64,000 bases of DNA from Antedon bifida (GCA_963402885.1 OY727096.1:27943820-28007819), one strand, 5' to 3'. Shown: positions 13,301 to 28,300, counted from the stretch's first letter. The notes: a model not told the origin generated them from the sequence alone. A program made the numbers and translations.

Positions 13301-16300
13301 ATAAATACAATAATACATTATTATAATGAAAATTTATATTTTATTGTTGTATAGCTTGTATGTTTATTTTATAGAGTAGTTTCAATACTGAGATCTGAAT
13401 ATTAGACTATCTATAGAAGAAAAAAAATATCAGGCTTAACTTTGAACTCTTACCTCAAGGCTTAGGTGATTATTGTAATCCGGTATTGATTATTATTAAT
13501 TGATTATTTGCATTTGCTAATGCATGTTCATCTATGTTTTAGTACATTTTTTAATTTGGTACATTTTTTAGAAATAAATAAACATCTATTTTTGGAATGA
13601 AGAAAATTGGTACAATCCAAAAATGTATTCCTTTGATACTGTAATGTCCCTTTATGTGGGTGTCACCTGAATTAGGAGAGTCTGGGTCACTTTGCAATAA
13701 ATTCTAAAAATGTAGGTTATTTGTGACCGTATTTGTCAGATTAATAAAATTATAGTATTATTATCATCCTGACTATATAGCCTTGAATTTAATATCCAAC
13801 CCACGCTATAAATTCAATTAACCATTCCAATATATCCATACTATAAAAAAAACCAAAACAAACTATTGTTTTATATTGTTACTGGTTTTTTTATCAATCA
13901 TCATCTACCATTAATTGATTGCTTGATCAGTAAACTAAAGCCATGTCTACAAACTAGTCTGACAAAAAAGTGTGCCCAAATATGGTAGTGATATGATATC
14001 ATCATGTCCATATATGGGTACATCACTTTTTTTTGTCACGTAAAATTTGATGGTGTAGACAGAGCTTAATAATTATTCCTCCAGGGTTCTATTATTTGAT
14101 CAACTTTTAATTTTAAGTTTTGCTATTTAAATATATAGACTACATTTTAATATCTACTTTGGAAGATTGATTAAACAGTGCAATACACAAAGATCCATAA
14201 TAATAGTTGATACTGATATAAATGTTTCAACTGCTTTAGATAATAAAAATTTGCATTATATTTTTCATAAAAGTGAATTTTGTGATTGCCCATCTAACCG
14301 CCTCTCTCACTCCTCAAATCTTTCAACTTGGCATCTCTTCAATTTAGTTTTAAATTGGCTAAACTACTTGAAATAAACTTGTAAGCTACTCATCAGTACA
14401 TAGGTCAAATGCTTAATAGCTGGTTAAGTTGAGTTGAGTACTTATCAGAGATTTAAATGCAATCATAAATCAGACGTTAATATAATCATACCACAAGCAA
14501 GCCAATATATGATTTGTTGATTGAAGACTCTATTCCATTGACTGTTTCTGTCTAGTTGCGCTGTCTATATTAACAGCTATCAATTTGTATTAGCTTCAAG
14601 TGCAGTATGTATTTGTATCATCAGTCGGTTTAGAATTTCTTCTGTGCCTCTAAATTTTATAAGTAAGAGTATCCCTTCGGAGATCCTTCTTCATGAAATA
14701 GTATATTGATGTATGAGGGCATATTGATTTGATTTGCGTAAGCGTATAATTTAGAACTAGTGCTGTTCCGCTGTTCTACTGTACCACGCCATTACAGGAT
14801 CACTATCCCCAGTGGTCTAAGAGTTAGGAAATCTGCATGTGAAGCAAAAGGTTCCGTGTTTGAATCTCGGGTTGGGTGGCTTTTTCTCATTCTCACAGTT
14901 TTCCTCAGTTATTGTTTCTATATACCATAGAACTAGTGCTATTCCACCATACCATGCCAAGGGTGTTACAGAGTCACTATCCAATCGAATTTGAACAATA
15001 CAATGTATGTTCGAATCCACTCTTTGGTTTGGTGGGGTGGCTTTTTCTCATTCTCTCAGTTTTCCTCATTTATATCATTTCTAAAACGATAATTTTCGAG
15101 TATATTACAGATGTTATTTCTATGATTAACTTCTATTTTCTTCTTTCAGAATGATAGCTTATATTTTTATTTTACTAATATTGATACCAGATTCATGTTT
15201 TGCCTGATGAATTAATGAGCATTTTATCAAGTTTCTAATTCATTAAAAATCCCTACTAATTTAGTCGTTTTTAGCATCCTTTGTATGGTGATCCAAGTTG
15301 TTTTATGCATATAATACTGTGTTTGTAAATGCCATTGATTTTATATGTAAACTGATATGTACTTTACTGTATATACTTTTATATTATTTGTTTTGTGATT
15401 TCACAGGTGATAAATATCAATAGTTTTTTATCTGTGAATAAATATACATGTAAAGAGCATCTTTGGTATCTGTGTAGGCATATTTGACTGGTCGATTATT
15501 ATGTTGCAAAACAATTCGTATAGAAACAGTGAGGAATCCAAGGATCTCCTCAAAAGAGACCAGTCGAATAAGCCTATGTAACGCCAGGAAGTGTTACGTT
15601 TATTTTTTGAATATAGAGGGGGTGTGCGTCATGCTTATCAATCAACTTATTTTTAATCATCAGCTTACCTGGATAAACCGACATATGTCTTTTCCCCTTC
15701 GAGGCGAGAACATAAAAATTATTAAAAATTAAGCACCCCTTCAATATAGTGGTATCATCCATGAGCCACACCCTCAGAAAAGAGTTGTTTATTTTTTCGA
15801 AATATAGAGTGGGTGTGCATCATGCTTCAATCAACTTGTTTATAATAATTTTTTTATTTTATAGAGCAATACATTGCTGAATGACAAATTGCTTCCCCCT
15901 GGATGGCAAAAAGTAAAAGATGATTTAGGTGTATGGTATTACACTCATGAAAATACAACAGAACGGGTTAGTACATTTTTTTTCCACAAATTTAAATTGA
16001 ATTTTCTTTCAAGTGTGTGATTCCTGAAAACTCCCAATGCTGTCTGTCAAATATCTAAGCCACTCTGTCTATTTCTAGTAGCCATGTCCAAAGCAAACCC
16101 CTATGCCATGGCACCTCTGTTGCCACAGCACCTTTGTCCTAAGCCACAGCACCTCTGTCCTAAGCCACAGCACCTCTGTCCTGACCTCCGTACTAAGCCT
16201 CTGCTCATAACCATGTCCAAAGGCATCCACAACCCTGTCCAAAGCCATCCTTTTAACCCTGTTATAAGGCACCCATACTACTACACTATCTAAAGCTATT

Positions 16301-19300
16301 TATGTAGTCTGAGTGCTTGGCAATCAAGATGTATTACATGTGATGATCATATTCACATTTTACCTGCATATTATCTCTTTCAAATTTATTGAAGCTATGA
16401 GTTGTGATATGGTACTATATACTTAAATAATTAATTGTCGTTTTTAAGTTTTATTTTGATGTTTTTGGATGCACCATGTTATTATTATTATTATTTACTT
16501 AAATGTATGTTGCAATACAGAGAATTGTTTTGGTATCTTTTAGTGGCGAATGAGCAAAGATGATGCAGGCAAAGCCTACTTCTACAGTGAAAATAGAGAC
16601 ACATCTCAATGGGAACTACCAGATCTATCAAATGTAAATATTTTAATAAAAGTATTCATTTCTGTAGAAATGCTTAATTAATTTTAATAGTTTGCATTAT
16701 TTACCCTGATTTAAAAAAAATATGTTATCATATAATGGCATGTGTAACGTATGCTGCAAATACGATAACAATTATAAAACTCATTGCAAGTAAGTACTAA
16801 AATATTTCTTTTTTTTCCGTTCTCCTTAACGATATATTGTCCCCCTGAAATTTAACGTTTTTTTGTTGAATATGCCATTTTAATGTCGCACAATAAAAAC
16901 AAATTATTTACCCCAAAAAGCTACAATTTAAAGCAAAAAATGCTGCAAGCATTGCTGCAAGCATTATATATACATATATACTTTTTTCCCTGGATAAATA
17001 ATATATAATAAAGATTGAAAATGTTCATCTGGTTTGTAGATATAAGTTATTTTGGAAATATTCTTTTTTTCAAACCAACAATTAGTAAACTAACCTTCTT
17101 GACAGTTTCGCTGTCCTGATCGGACAGCTTCTTCAGAAATAATGACGATCTATCATCAAACAGATTGACCTCTAGAGGGCCTATTCTGTTTAATGACAGG
17201 GTCATACACGTGACTGTCTCAGTAAAATAAAATATATAATAAAGTATAATAACAGATTTAAAACTTATTTTTTTAGTGGGAAAATACATTTTCCATTTTT
17301 TTAAAACATTTATATATAATTATTTTTTATTTGTTTGATTATTTGACTTTTGTTCTCTGTATATTTTTGTATAATTATTGTACAAATTTTACAGAGTTTA
17401 TGGAAGTCAAATTCCTGGAAATTTTGTTTTTGAAATTTAATTTGTGGCATATGGGCAGTGGCTGATGATTTTGAAATAGGGACTAAATTAAGGACTACAA
17501 TTGTAAAAATAAAGTGTTGAACTTGACGTAATGTTCTAGCACATGTTCTAGTTTTTGCCTGTGGTTTACATACTTTTTTAAAACTCTTACCGCATACAGT
17601 ACACCATCGTAGGAATACCGCTTTTCTTTATAATGATATATCAAACTCGCCAGTTTTTACTGTATCAAGCTCGCCAGTTTTTACTGACGTCATTGCGGTT
17701 CACCATTTCCCTCTATTGCCTTGTGTACTGTATGGTTTCTGGAGTGGGAAAATTTGAAGAGGAACTGTTGTTATAATAAACTGGTTTATGATTTGTTTCA
17801 CCTGACCTACGAACTGGTGTATTTTTAGTAGGTTGTAAAACAATATTAAATATTACTAGAGTATACCGTAAAATCTTGAAAAGAAGTCCCCATCTTTGGT
17901 CTGCAAAAGTAATTTCGAAAAGAAGCACATCTCAAAAAGAAGCCTCCTTCTTTTGTCTGCAAAAGTAATTTCGAAAAGAAGATGGGCTTCTTTTCGAGAT
18001 AAACTATTTGAATATAAGAAAGGTGTCTTTAGTTTGCAAAAGAATCTCATCTCGAAAAGAAGTCCATCTTAAAACAAAGCCCATCTTAAAAAGAAACCCA
18101 CCCAAGAGACAATTGTAGATTATCAATATCAGTATTCCAAAAACCCTGGCATATACAGTAGGCCTAATTATAAATGTTTATTAATTTTCCCGCACAGTAC
18201 AGTATGCCCATATTAGGAAAGATGGTTTCCTTGATTAACTAATCCATCTATCTGAGGTGTTTCCCATTCTAAATACCATCCAGGAAGAAGGAAGTGATCA
18301 TCTATATTTACACTCATTGGAACACCTTATTGTTGATGTCGTTTTTATTCTAAAGCTATTGTCAGTCGGATTCTGACTTATAAAGGAACATCTGTGTTTA
18401 GTATTATTATAGAGTTGCTTTATGATTGAAGGAACTTATTATTGTTTAGGAAGTTGAGTTCAAATATCTTTTATATGCCAACAACGTAATTCATCAGTTG
18501 CAGAAGTTTGTGCAATTTTCAGAGCAGGATTTTTTTTTGGTATGCCATTGTCTGTTGTGTATTCAATACCTAATTTGAACTTCGTTTCTGAATTCATTAT
18601 TCAAATAGGAATATATGGTGATTTGTTTAAATGTTTTCAGTTTGTCTTTTATTTAGATTTTGGCCTTATATTTTTTAAAATTTATAATTGTGTTTGAATA
18701 TGCGATATAGTGTTTTTATCTCATTAGGTTCTCATTCTTCTAGATAAAAGAGATCGTTAAAAAACTTTGTACACATTTTTTCAGTTTTTTATTTAGATTT
18801 TTGCCTTATAAAATACAAACAAACCATATTATGCATATTTTGTTGATTTTAAATATGTAATATATATAGCGTTTTTATCGTATTTATCTTTTAATTATTA
18901 TGGTGATTTGTACATTTTTTCATTCGCTTTGTGTACATTTTTTCAATTTGATTTTTATTTATGGCCTTATAATATAACCAAAACCAGTAAAAAAATGAAC
19001 TGTATGCATATTTATGTATAATTATGCAGTATAGTGTTTTATCTTATTATTCTTGGATAACAGATTAATAAAGTTAATTAGGCCTGACTATGTTTTTTTG
19101 AGATGGAAAGTGTTAGAAGCCATACTAAACTGTCATGGTTGACATAAAGTGCCTCATCTTTTATCTGATTTTGATGAATTTGAAAATATAATATGTAAAT
19201 TTATTTCTTATTGATTCACACAGGGCATTCATCATATAAAACTCTGTTTACACTATCAAACTAGTTTGAAAAAAAAAGTGTGATATGCCCAAATATGGTA

Positions 19301-22300
19301 GTGATATGCATAAGGTAGTGATATGACATCATCGTGTCCATATATGAGCACATCACATTTTTTTGTCACATAACAACTTTTTCCTCTGAAAACAGCAACT
19401 AAGGAGAGATTTTACAGTTGACGTCACATTATAAATGTTATTGATTTTTTCACAAATCGTATACCTACCAGAAAAACTTATACCTTTGTATGAAAATCAC
19501 GTCCTAAAAATAATTTAGAAAAAACCCCATTTAGATAAAAATTAATTGCATGTCTTTTTTGTTTGTAGTTGAAAGTAGAAACAAAAACACTAAATAGATT
19601 TTATGAGATTATCAGTAGAAAGTGAAATAAATGCATATTAAACATTGTTTGTTTTGGAAATAGAAATATAGAGTAAAAATTGAAATATTCAATAAAAAGC
19701 GGTTAATGTTTGTAATAGCTTGTATAACTCCAAACAGCAGGGGTACTCAACAGACGAGCCATATTTGACTCTCAAATGTATTTCATATATTTTTAAATAA
19801 AATTAATGAAAAGACACTATGCTCTTGCCTTAATAGTACAGTAGAATCCCTCCTTTGGGACACCAATATTCAGAGGACATATCCTTTTCTGTGAAACAAA
19901 CAATAATACAGTATGTTTTAACACTACAGCCAATACATTAGAACCCCTGGTTGTCACTTGAGAAGTGTCTTCTGAATAGGGATTGGCAGAAGCGTTAAAA
20001 CATAGCGGGCCCTTGTTCATCTTTAGTGTCCCCTTAATGGTGTCCCCTTAATGGTGTCCCCTTAATGGTGTCCCCTTAATGGTGTCCCCTTAATGGTGTC
20101 TCCTTAATGGTGTCCAAAATGAGAGGTTCTACTGTATTTATTTGCAAAGATTTTCTTCTAAATCAAAAATTGTTAAAGAATCAAATAAAGTGCTGTAGTT
20201 CTTTTAGTCCTGCTTCTACCCTTGCTTTACAATTGGCTTTAGTATGTGATGCTTATTTGTCGGATGTTCTTCATCAACTGAGGCAATCAACGGTGGCACC
20301 TATGTTCGATTAAGGTGCTTTTTCCCTGTCCATTTGATCATGTATGATAGTACAGTAGAATTCCAATTAAAGGGACACCTTTAGGACATAACATGCCATG
20401 TGGCATTTCATAGGAAAGTGTCCCTTTGGGATCCTGTGAATAAGGTGTCTCAAAGGAGGATTCTACTGTAATAGTTTTTAAAGTGAAATATTGTCCTTAA
20501 TTATTCTATAGTTCGTAAATCGCCACTTTTCCTCAAATTTTTTTCAAGTTATCATCAAGACGGTTATCCGAAAACCTGGACGATTTCGGACAAAGGCGTA
20601 GTCGCAAGCGATCTGAGCGTGTGGCCAAAACACAGTCTGTGTATGTCGAACGAAATTCGAGACGAAGTCGAACTCTGCCGAGTGGAATACCAGAGAATGA
20701 CTTTGCTAATATTTCAACTCCTTATGCAGTTAAAGTAAGAAAATGAATATTTACGTGGTGATTTTGTAATCTGTGGAACTTGTTGTCTTACTCTTTGTAT
20801 TTTATAACTGTAGTGTCTGCATGCTTTGCTTTCTTAACCACCATCCTATTTGCATGTTTTAGAATATTTTCTTTTACTGGTTTTTTTACTTTAATGTTTT
20901 CTTTAAACATGTGTTACTTTTATTTCTAAATTTCAAGGTAGTTTCATTTTCATTTTTGAATACTAATAATGGTAAATACCGGTACTGGTACAGTAGATCA
21001 TTTCACCCGATTCTGTATCTACACATATGGCTAGTATCTCAGGAATAGTCTGTAATACGGTGTCACATATGTTACATGTGCTGCTGTAGGTTAAGCTTAT
21101 GGTCTATGATAAAGGTATCGCATGTGATCAATGTATGACACTGTATTACAGAATTTTCCTATGACAGTAGACAAATTATAGATATTGTACCAAGAATCGG
21201 CTAAACATAATATTCATTTTATTTCATCTTTTATTTTGGAAAAAAATAATACAGAGTACAACATTCTCTATATTGGTTTCTTCTCATTTCTGTGGCTGTT
21301 TTTCTTCCTGTGGTTTTTTTGCATAAAATAATTTGTTTATCTTTTTATAATATGGCTAAATAATATAGTGATCATCTTCATTAAAATACTAATACTAGTC
21401 TATAAATATATAATGCTTATTTTTTTTTATACAGTAACTATTATTTATACACACAGTAGAACCCTATTAAGGGGTCACCTCAGTACCTAAATAGGTGTGT
21501 CCCATATTGCCCCTCATTTCATCGGAAATAGGTGTGTAACAATAGAGGGTTTCTACTGTATATAAAATGCTTATTTAACATTGATTTATTCAAATATATG
21601 TAAGAGCATTTAGTAAAGTGCATTAAAAAAAAATGCTTTCATTAGTACATTACGATTTATAAAAAATAGTAAAAATGTAGATTAGTATTTTGTCCTGTGC
21701 CATGTTTGTAGCATTTGTTAAAGTTGTTTTTGCCTCATTTTTCGGATGAGATGTCAAAGTACAGAAGGATCGTTTCCAAATGTAATAATTTTAATTATAC
21801 ATTTTTTCCTCAATGTCAGGTGAAATATAGAGGGAGCTATTACAATTGCACCCAAAGTTGTTTTCATATTTACTTGTGATCTTGCTATATTATATAGTAT
21901 AATCGTCAGTTTACGAAAAACTGTAAATATGTGGCTCCACCCACAATGCCCACAGTAATGTGTATCTGTTAGTTTTGGTAATTTATAATTTTACTCAAAA
22001 AATGGACTTCATCCAGTTTTAACTGGGCGACAGCATAAGATCACTGCATGTCGTCTCACATAGTCCTCATCCTACCATCTTATTTTGTCAACCAAACATT
22101 GGGCATGTATGGTAGTGTGATCTCCAACAAAACGCCATACTATCAGACATTGCTATAAAAGAAACAAATTGATTCCAAAAGCAATTTTTTTTTTATATAT
22201 AAATTATTTATCAGTGTAAACAAAAGTAATATGACATAAGTAATGTCTAAATCTATTTGCAATAGTGTGCTTTCGAGTTATCATAATCAGAAACCAAAAG

Positions 22301-25300
22301 TTTGTTTTTGCTGCTTCATATTAATGAAACTGCAGATATGTTTTCTGGACTTTAGTAATATATTATCAACCTGTTTCCTGGTACAGTTTTAATAGTATAC
22401 AGGATGTGAAATATATGTAATAACTGCAATAATGGAGATGAACGGAGCTAGGGATGACTCCAGTGTAGGCTCTAGAGGTGTCATAAATATTGCTAAATTA
22501 GAGGAGGATGATGAGAAGGATGAAGAGGATGATGATAATAAACAAGAGGAATTTAGGCAACGTATTTTAAGCGTAATTGATGATAACTTAGGTTCTATAG
22601 GTGAAACAATTGATGACTTATTGGTATGTATTGTTTGTATGTAGTTAACATTTCAATCATTTCCAGTTTTATCCCAATCCTCAAATGCATTGCATTACTC
22701 TATGTTGAAATTTTTCAAAAACTATCAACAACAGATTTGATGAGGATCAAATAAACATTGATAGCTTCCCTATTGTTATTTAGAGCTGGTTTTATACTAT
22801 AAACAACAGATAAGATACAGTGTTGTGAAATTTTAATAACAATGAGTTTATATGTAATTATACATAGCTACTTATTAGCCACATTGTTTGATACAATTTG
22901 CAGGTTATTGTTCATAAAATAGACTTCTGTTATTTACTTATAGGTTTAAGGAAAATATTTAATTATTTATCTTTAAAACATTATTAATGATTCGTGAAGT
23001 GTGTGTAAGTTTTGTCATCTCAATTCCACCTTGTAATGCTTTGCTTGTGCCATTTTTGTGTATGATTTTGATTAATTTGTTATGTACTGTTGTTTCATTG
23101 CCTGTCTGTCAATCAGTCTGTTGTTGTTTCTTAATAGCATAGTTTGGATCTGAAATGAATATACTGAAATGTGAAGTTTAGTTTTCGTTTTGTTTTATTT
23201 TATTATTTTAAAGTAACTTACAGAGATAGTCTAGGACTAAAGGTAGTTGCCCCTTTATGAATACGGTCCAAAATGACTAGTGAGCTGTCAGTTTGTGTGT
23301 TCAGGTCAGTCACAAAGAACAACTTCCAATTTATTTCACACGTTTTTGCACACGTATTATACCGTATTTTCGGTATAGATTTTATATTGGATAAAAACTT
23401 TTCATGTTATTTTATACTCATACTGACTTGGATATAACAATTCAAATTGTAATCTGTCTGGGGTCTGATTTAGATGGATATGTCCCACAGTAGGCTTAAT
23501 AGGGAGCTCTTGATTTGCGACGACCAAGGACCGATGACCAGCCTAGGTCAGGTCAATTGATGTGTCGTCGCATAAACCTAGAAACTATCCAAACCTGTCG
23601 AGTGGAGAGCGAAGACACATGTCCCAATATTCCTGCATGTGCACAATGAACGAGTCGTCGCAATACATGTGTGACTTTTACAGTAAAATGCTATTTCTAT
23701 TTACTACATTATATATTAACACCATCTAACAATCATTAATGTATTTTTCAACCTAATTTTTTTCATGAATAAATAATAATAATAATTATTAAAATATAAC
23801 CAATATTGCTTGTTACTAATTCAATTATGATTTTGTGTAAAAAGCCTGTAGCCAATGTGTGTGTAGAAGGGTTCATTTTTTTCCATAAAACATAAAAAAA
23901 TAGTCACAAGCACGGCACCTGTTTACCATAAGAACAATGGGAGGTTCTTTCTGATCTTGAAACCTGCCTCCTATCTATGGGCTTATCAATTAATTAATAA
24001 TAAAACTGTCATTTTACAGATTTATTACATAATCTATTCATAGTTTAATTCATCGTGCTTAATCTACAATATTATCTTTACACAATGACTAACAACAATT
24101 GCATTCTTTGTAACCCTAATTATTTTTTAAATACTTCCTCCTTGAAGTAAATATTGTGCTTTATTTTGCTTGCCAAACATTATTTAAATATTTGTTTACC
24201 ATTTTCTATTCCATTTTGCACTGTAGTATTATACTGACAAGTCTACCACGCCCAGCAGAATTTAAAACCTGTAATTAATAATGTTTATAAATATTAGAAT
24301 AAATCTAAACCGGTAAATTGTTTGAACAGAAATTGAAAATGGTTTGAAATAAACAAAACCTTATTGTAATTCAATTTAAAATTGATTACTGTATATGAAA
24401 GAGCAAAAGAGTCCCAAAGAGGTCTGAAACGGATGGGATACTTGGATTGTATTAAAGATGTATTGTCCCCCTGAAAAAATAATTCTTAAACAATTTTTAG
24501 TTGAATTTTCCATTTTAATGTAACATAATAGTTATCCACTTTGACCAACAATGTGATTACAAAAAATGTATTTACCTGAAAAAAATATAATTTAAAGCAA
24601 GAAATGGTCAAATTGGCTGCCAGCCAATGGATTTTTGGTTGAATACATTTTTTAAACATTATTTTTTTTCTATGGAAGTGATTAACTTTATTAAAACTAC
24701 AAAATAACATATTCAAAGTCTGATTTAATTAATCTTCATTTTTCATGTTTTTTGGGGACAATACATCTTTAAGAATGGACTTTGAAAGTTTTGTGTCTAA
24801 ATATAACCTTAAATAGTCACATACGGTATATATTTGTATGCCATTTTATAAACATTGTACAGTCCACTCAGCTGTAAATGAGTTTCTGGTTGAAAAATAC
24901 TATAGAGAATAAGATGGAATGGAATGGAACTGACAGCTCATTTCCATACATTTAGCAATGAACATGGAAGCCAATGTTACATTGACAGAATTACAATATT
25001 ATGTTGGTATTCCACAGCTTCCTCAGAGTGTATCCGCATATAATATTGATCGTCGGGTGGAAGAGGACTCGCCGCCGACACTTGTGGAAAAGTCCGGTTA
25101 CATGTTTTGTTTGAGGATGAAGGATTTTAACCGAAAAAGTAAAAACAAAGTGTCGAAGGTGTACGTGGTACTTACGCACTCTTCAATTGTTATTTACAAA
25201 GATCACCAAATGTATGAGGTAACGGCCCTTTTGATTTATAAACTTTTATTTTCATGACTTGATTAATACTATAAATTTTATTGTCTGAAATGCAAATTGT

Positions 25301-28300
25301 AAATTATCTTGAACTTGAAAATGTTGCTCTGCCTTTACATAAGACTGAATATGAAAAATGTAGCCTTGCATATAAAGGTACACTTGAATGGAACAATCTT
25401 GCTGTTGACATTGTCTATGCCCCTTAATCATTTAAACAACTGCTAGCTACACATGCAGACCTGTTGCCGTATTCACAAATCACAATTAAGTGAGATATTT
25501 CCTTTAAATATTAAAGTATTTCACTAAACTCAATAAATAGAGATTCCCTTAAGTAGAAATTGTATTCACTTAGATAGGAGATAGTGTTCCCTTCCTGTGA
25601 ATGGTGAATACGGCCACTGGCTAGCTTCTTGCCTTGGAGTACATCGTCACACATGCACCCTCCTAAAAAACTGGCATAAAAACAGTTCATGCATTGACTA
25701 TGCCTTCTGAGATATAAGGTTACTGGTGCTGCAAAAATACAACAATGTAAACCCTTACTGACTGATTTTTTTTACAGGGAAAGGGAAGTCTGGGTCGTCC
25801 TGAGAGTAGCATTGAGTTGGTTGAGGCAACCTTAAAGCCAGTGGATAAGGACTTCAAACCCAAAGGCAAGAATGCCTTTTATGTAAGTATAATTGACGGA
25901 CTGTGGGGTCAGAAATAGTTTAAATTCTAAATCCACTTGACTACTTATGTATAGTTAGAGAAACTTGGTTTTCATTTTCACCAGTATTCATTAATTTCCT
26001 TTATTCCGTAGTACATCCATATACAAAACATACAAAACAAAAAGAGAAAAAATGTCATCAGGAAATTAACAATTGCATCTTCCACAAAAATAACCGAAAA
26101 TATCCTATATGACCATCAATGCTAATGCAGGTTGGATTGTGGAAGTACATTAACTTCAGTAGCTTACGTATTGTATATAGACTCAGAAAACATGAAATCA
26201 GAAAAGTAAATATTTTACAGTAATTAAATTTTCTGTTTTTTAGCTTACGTCTAAATTTGGAAGTGAACTTATCTTGTACTCTGAAAAATCACAGGAAACT
26301 GATGGATGGCATGAAACCATTAAGAGAAAAATTAGCAAATTGGTGAGTTAATAATATGAAGGGGACTTTCATAAGCAGATCTAAGTGGGGGGAGGGAAAA
26401 CAACCTGACCTAGATAACCCCTGACCTAGATACCACCTGCACTAGATACCGTCTGACCTAGATGCCCCCTAAATATTGTCGTATCCCTAGGACAGGGCCA
26501 CTCTTGTGGTTTCGATAACAAAATGATAGAACTAGTAGGATGTCATTATCCTGATTTAAGGGTCTTTCACACCTGTTCCGGTCCAGTGCCCGCAAATAAA
26601 GTCGAACGTCAATGCAAATCAATTGGTACATAGCCTCGTGGAGCGCCGTGAAAACGAAACATTTGTTATGAGGCAGTGACTGCAATAAACAATGTGTATA
26701 TGACTTTTTTTCCTTAAACTTGTGATTTGCTATATATCATTTTTTTAAATTGCATTTCCAGTCCCCTCCTGGTCACACCATTTTTGATGAAGAACCATCT
26801 GAGGATCAACCACACATACTTAACAGAAGAGAATCTAGAAAAAGTAAGTTTTTCAGATGTTACCAAAAATGCTCTGGACTCATATGGGTAGTTAAGACCA
26901 AGAGTCATTCTGTGTGCACCCAGGGGTTGGCAGGTCTGCATTCTGTGTGCACCCAGTGTGCCATGTTAGTGTACTCACTTTCATGGTTGGGTAGCCGTTA
27001 AAACTGCCAGTTATCTGCATGTTTTACCTAACCTGTCGTGTGAGTTTAAGCCTGACACAGGACATTGGACTGAGAGTCTTTCAGAGTCATCGAGGGTGCC
27101 ATGCCAAGATTGTCAGTATTTGATGGTGCATATTGGATGCCAAGACTGTGAGTGAGTTTTACCAGGGTGCCCTGATTATAAATTTACCTGATCAATGTAC
27201 ACAAGAGGTTAGTGACTATTAAACAGTATTTTTAATCAAGGTTTATAATATTTGTATTATTTTTTATAGCCACTGACAAGAAGAAAATTAAAAATAGATT
27301 ATATTTCAGTATTTTAAGGAGGCCGCCTAAGAGTGAATTAGAGAAGAAAGGGATTCTTAAAGGTAAATATGTGGTAATTATTATTCTAGTAAAGTGCTTG
27401 TTATTGGTATATTGTCTTCGTGCCTACTTGAATAAACAGCATACATATTTGTGTACACTATCAGGGGCGGTTCAAGTATTTTTAAAATGGGGAAATGCTA
27501 ACATATATTATATAGCACCTAAATAAATTCCTGTCGTTTGATTGGACGAATGTGGGTCACATGGTGTGCAATAGTATGCACTATTAAACGATCGTTTCGT
27601 GTAGGGAAAAAAAAATCTTTTCGCGTTTGGAAAATATTTTGTTTTATACTATTGCTTTTGAAATAAAACAGCGCCAGCTATTTTGTACTTTCGCCGCTAT
27701 TTGAAAGTTATGATGACTGGTTTTTTTTATTCGTGTAATGGTACAAATAATGGCATTTGGTGAATGATGAAAGGTTAAATATCTACTCGGCTTTGCCTCG
27801 TTCATATATAACTTTTCATCATTCACCTCATGCCATTATTTGTACCATTACACTCATAAACATTCATTATTTGTATACTATAGTGTTGTTAAATATAGAT
27901 ATGTAGAAGTAGTTCTACTATTGACTATCATCAACATTAGGCCCATAATCTTGTATTTTTTTCCCAACAGAGGAGAATGTTTTTGGTAAGAGACTTGATA
28001 AATTATGCGAGAAAGAAGGCACAACAATTCCAAAGTTTGTTGAAGCGTGCATCTCAACGATCGACAGGAAAGGTTTAAATGTCGTAGGGATATACAGATT
28101 GTCTGCTAACTTATCATTGGTACAAAAACTACGATGTGAGATTGATTATGGTAAGAGGCAAATTTTAATTTGTTATAAGTCAAGTGCCTGAGTGGTTATT
28201 AAGACAGATTAGAAATTAAGTGGTCCGATCTCTGTGAAAAAGTGGTCAGGTTGAAACCGTACTAACTGTACTGATGGCTACGGCCCTGCCATTGCTCCAA

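Noticed and set aside
14876..15154. 92-codon hydrophobic open frame
   Set aside because: It lies over the SINE dimer; the repeated WLFLILSVF-like text is the translated CT-rich SINE tail.
16084..16293. Open frame with CPKPQHL repeats
   Set aside because: Translation of the 21-bp tandem repeat, open on both strands. Considered as a missing WW segment, but no WW residues and no in-phase acceptor.
20107..20313. 68-codon open frame after the TIR element
   Set aside because: It begins inside the element end and has no homologous domain or splice context.
26458..27001. Open frames on both strands around RhoGAP exon 11
   Set aside because: The plus-strand frame is exon 11 read into its intron, including a short direct repeat (attctgtgtgcaccca twice); the minus frames are shadows.
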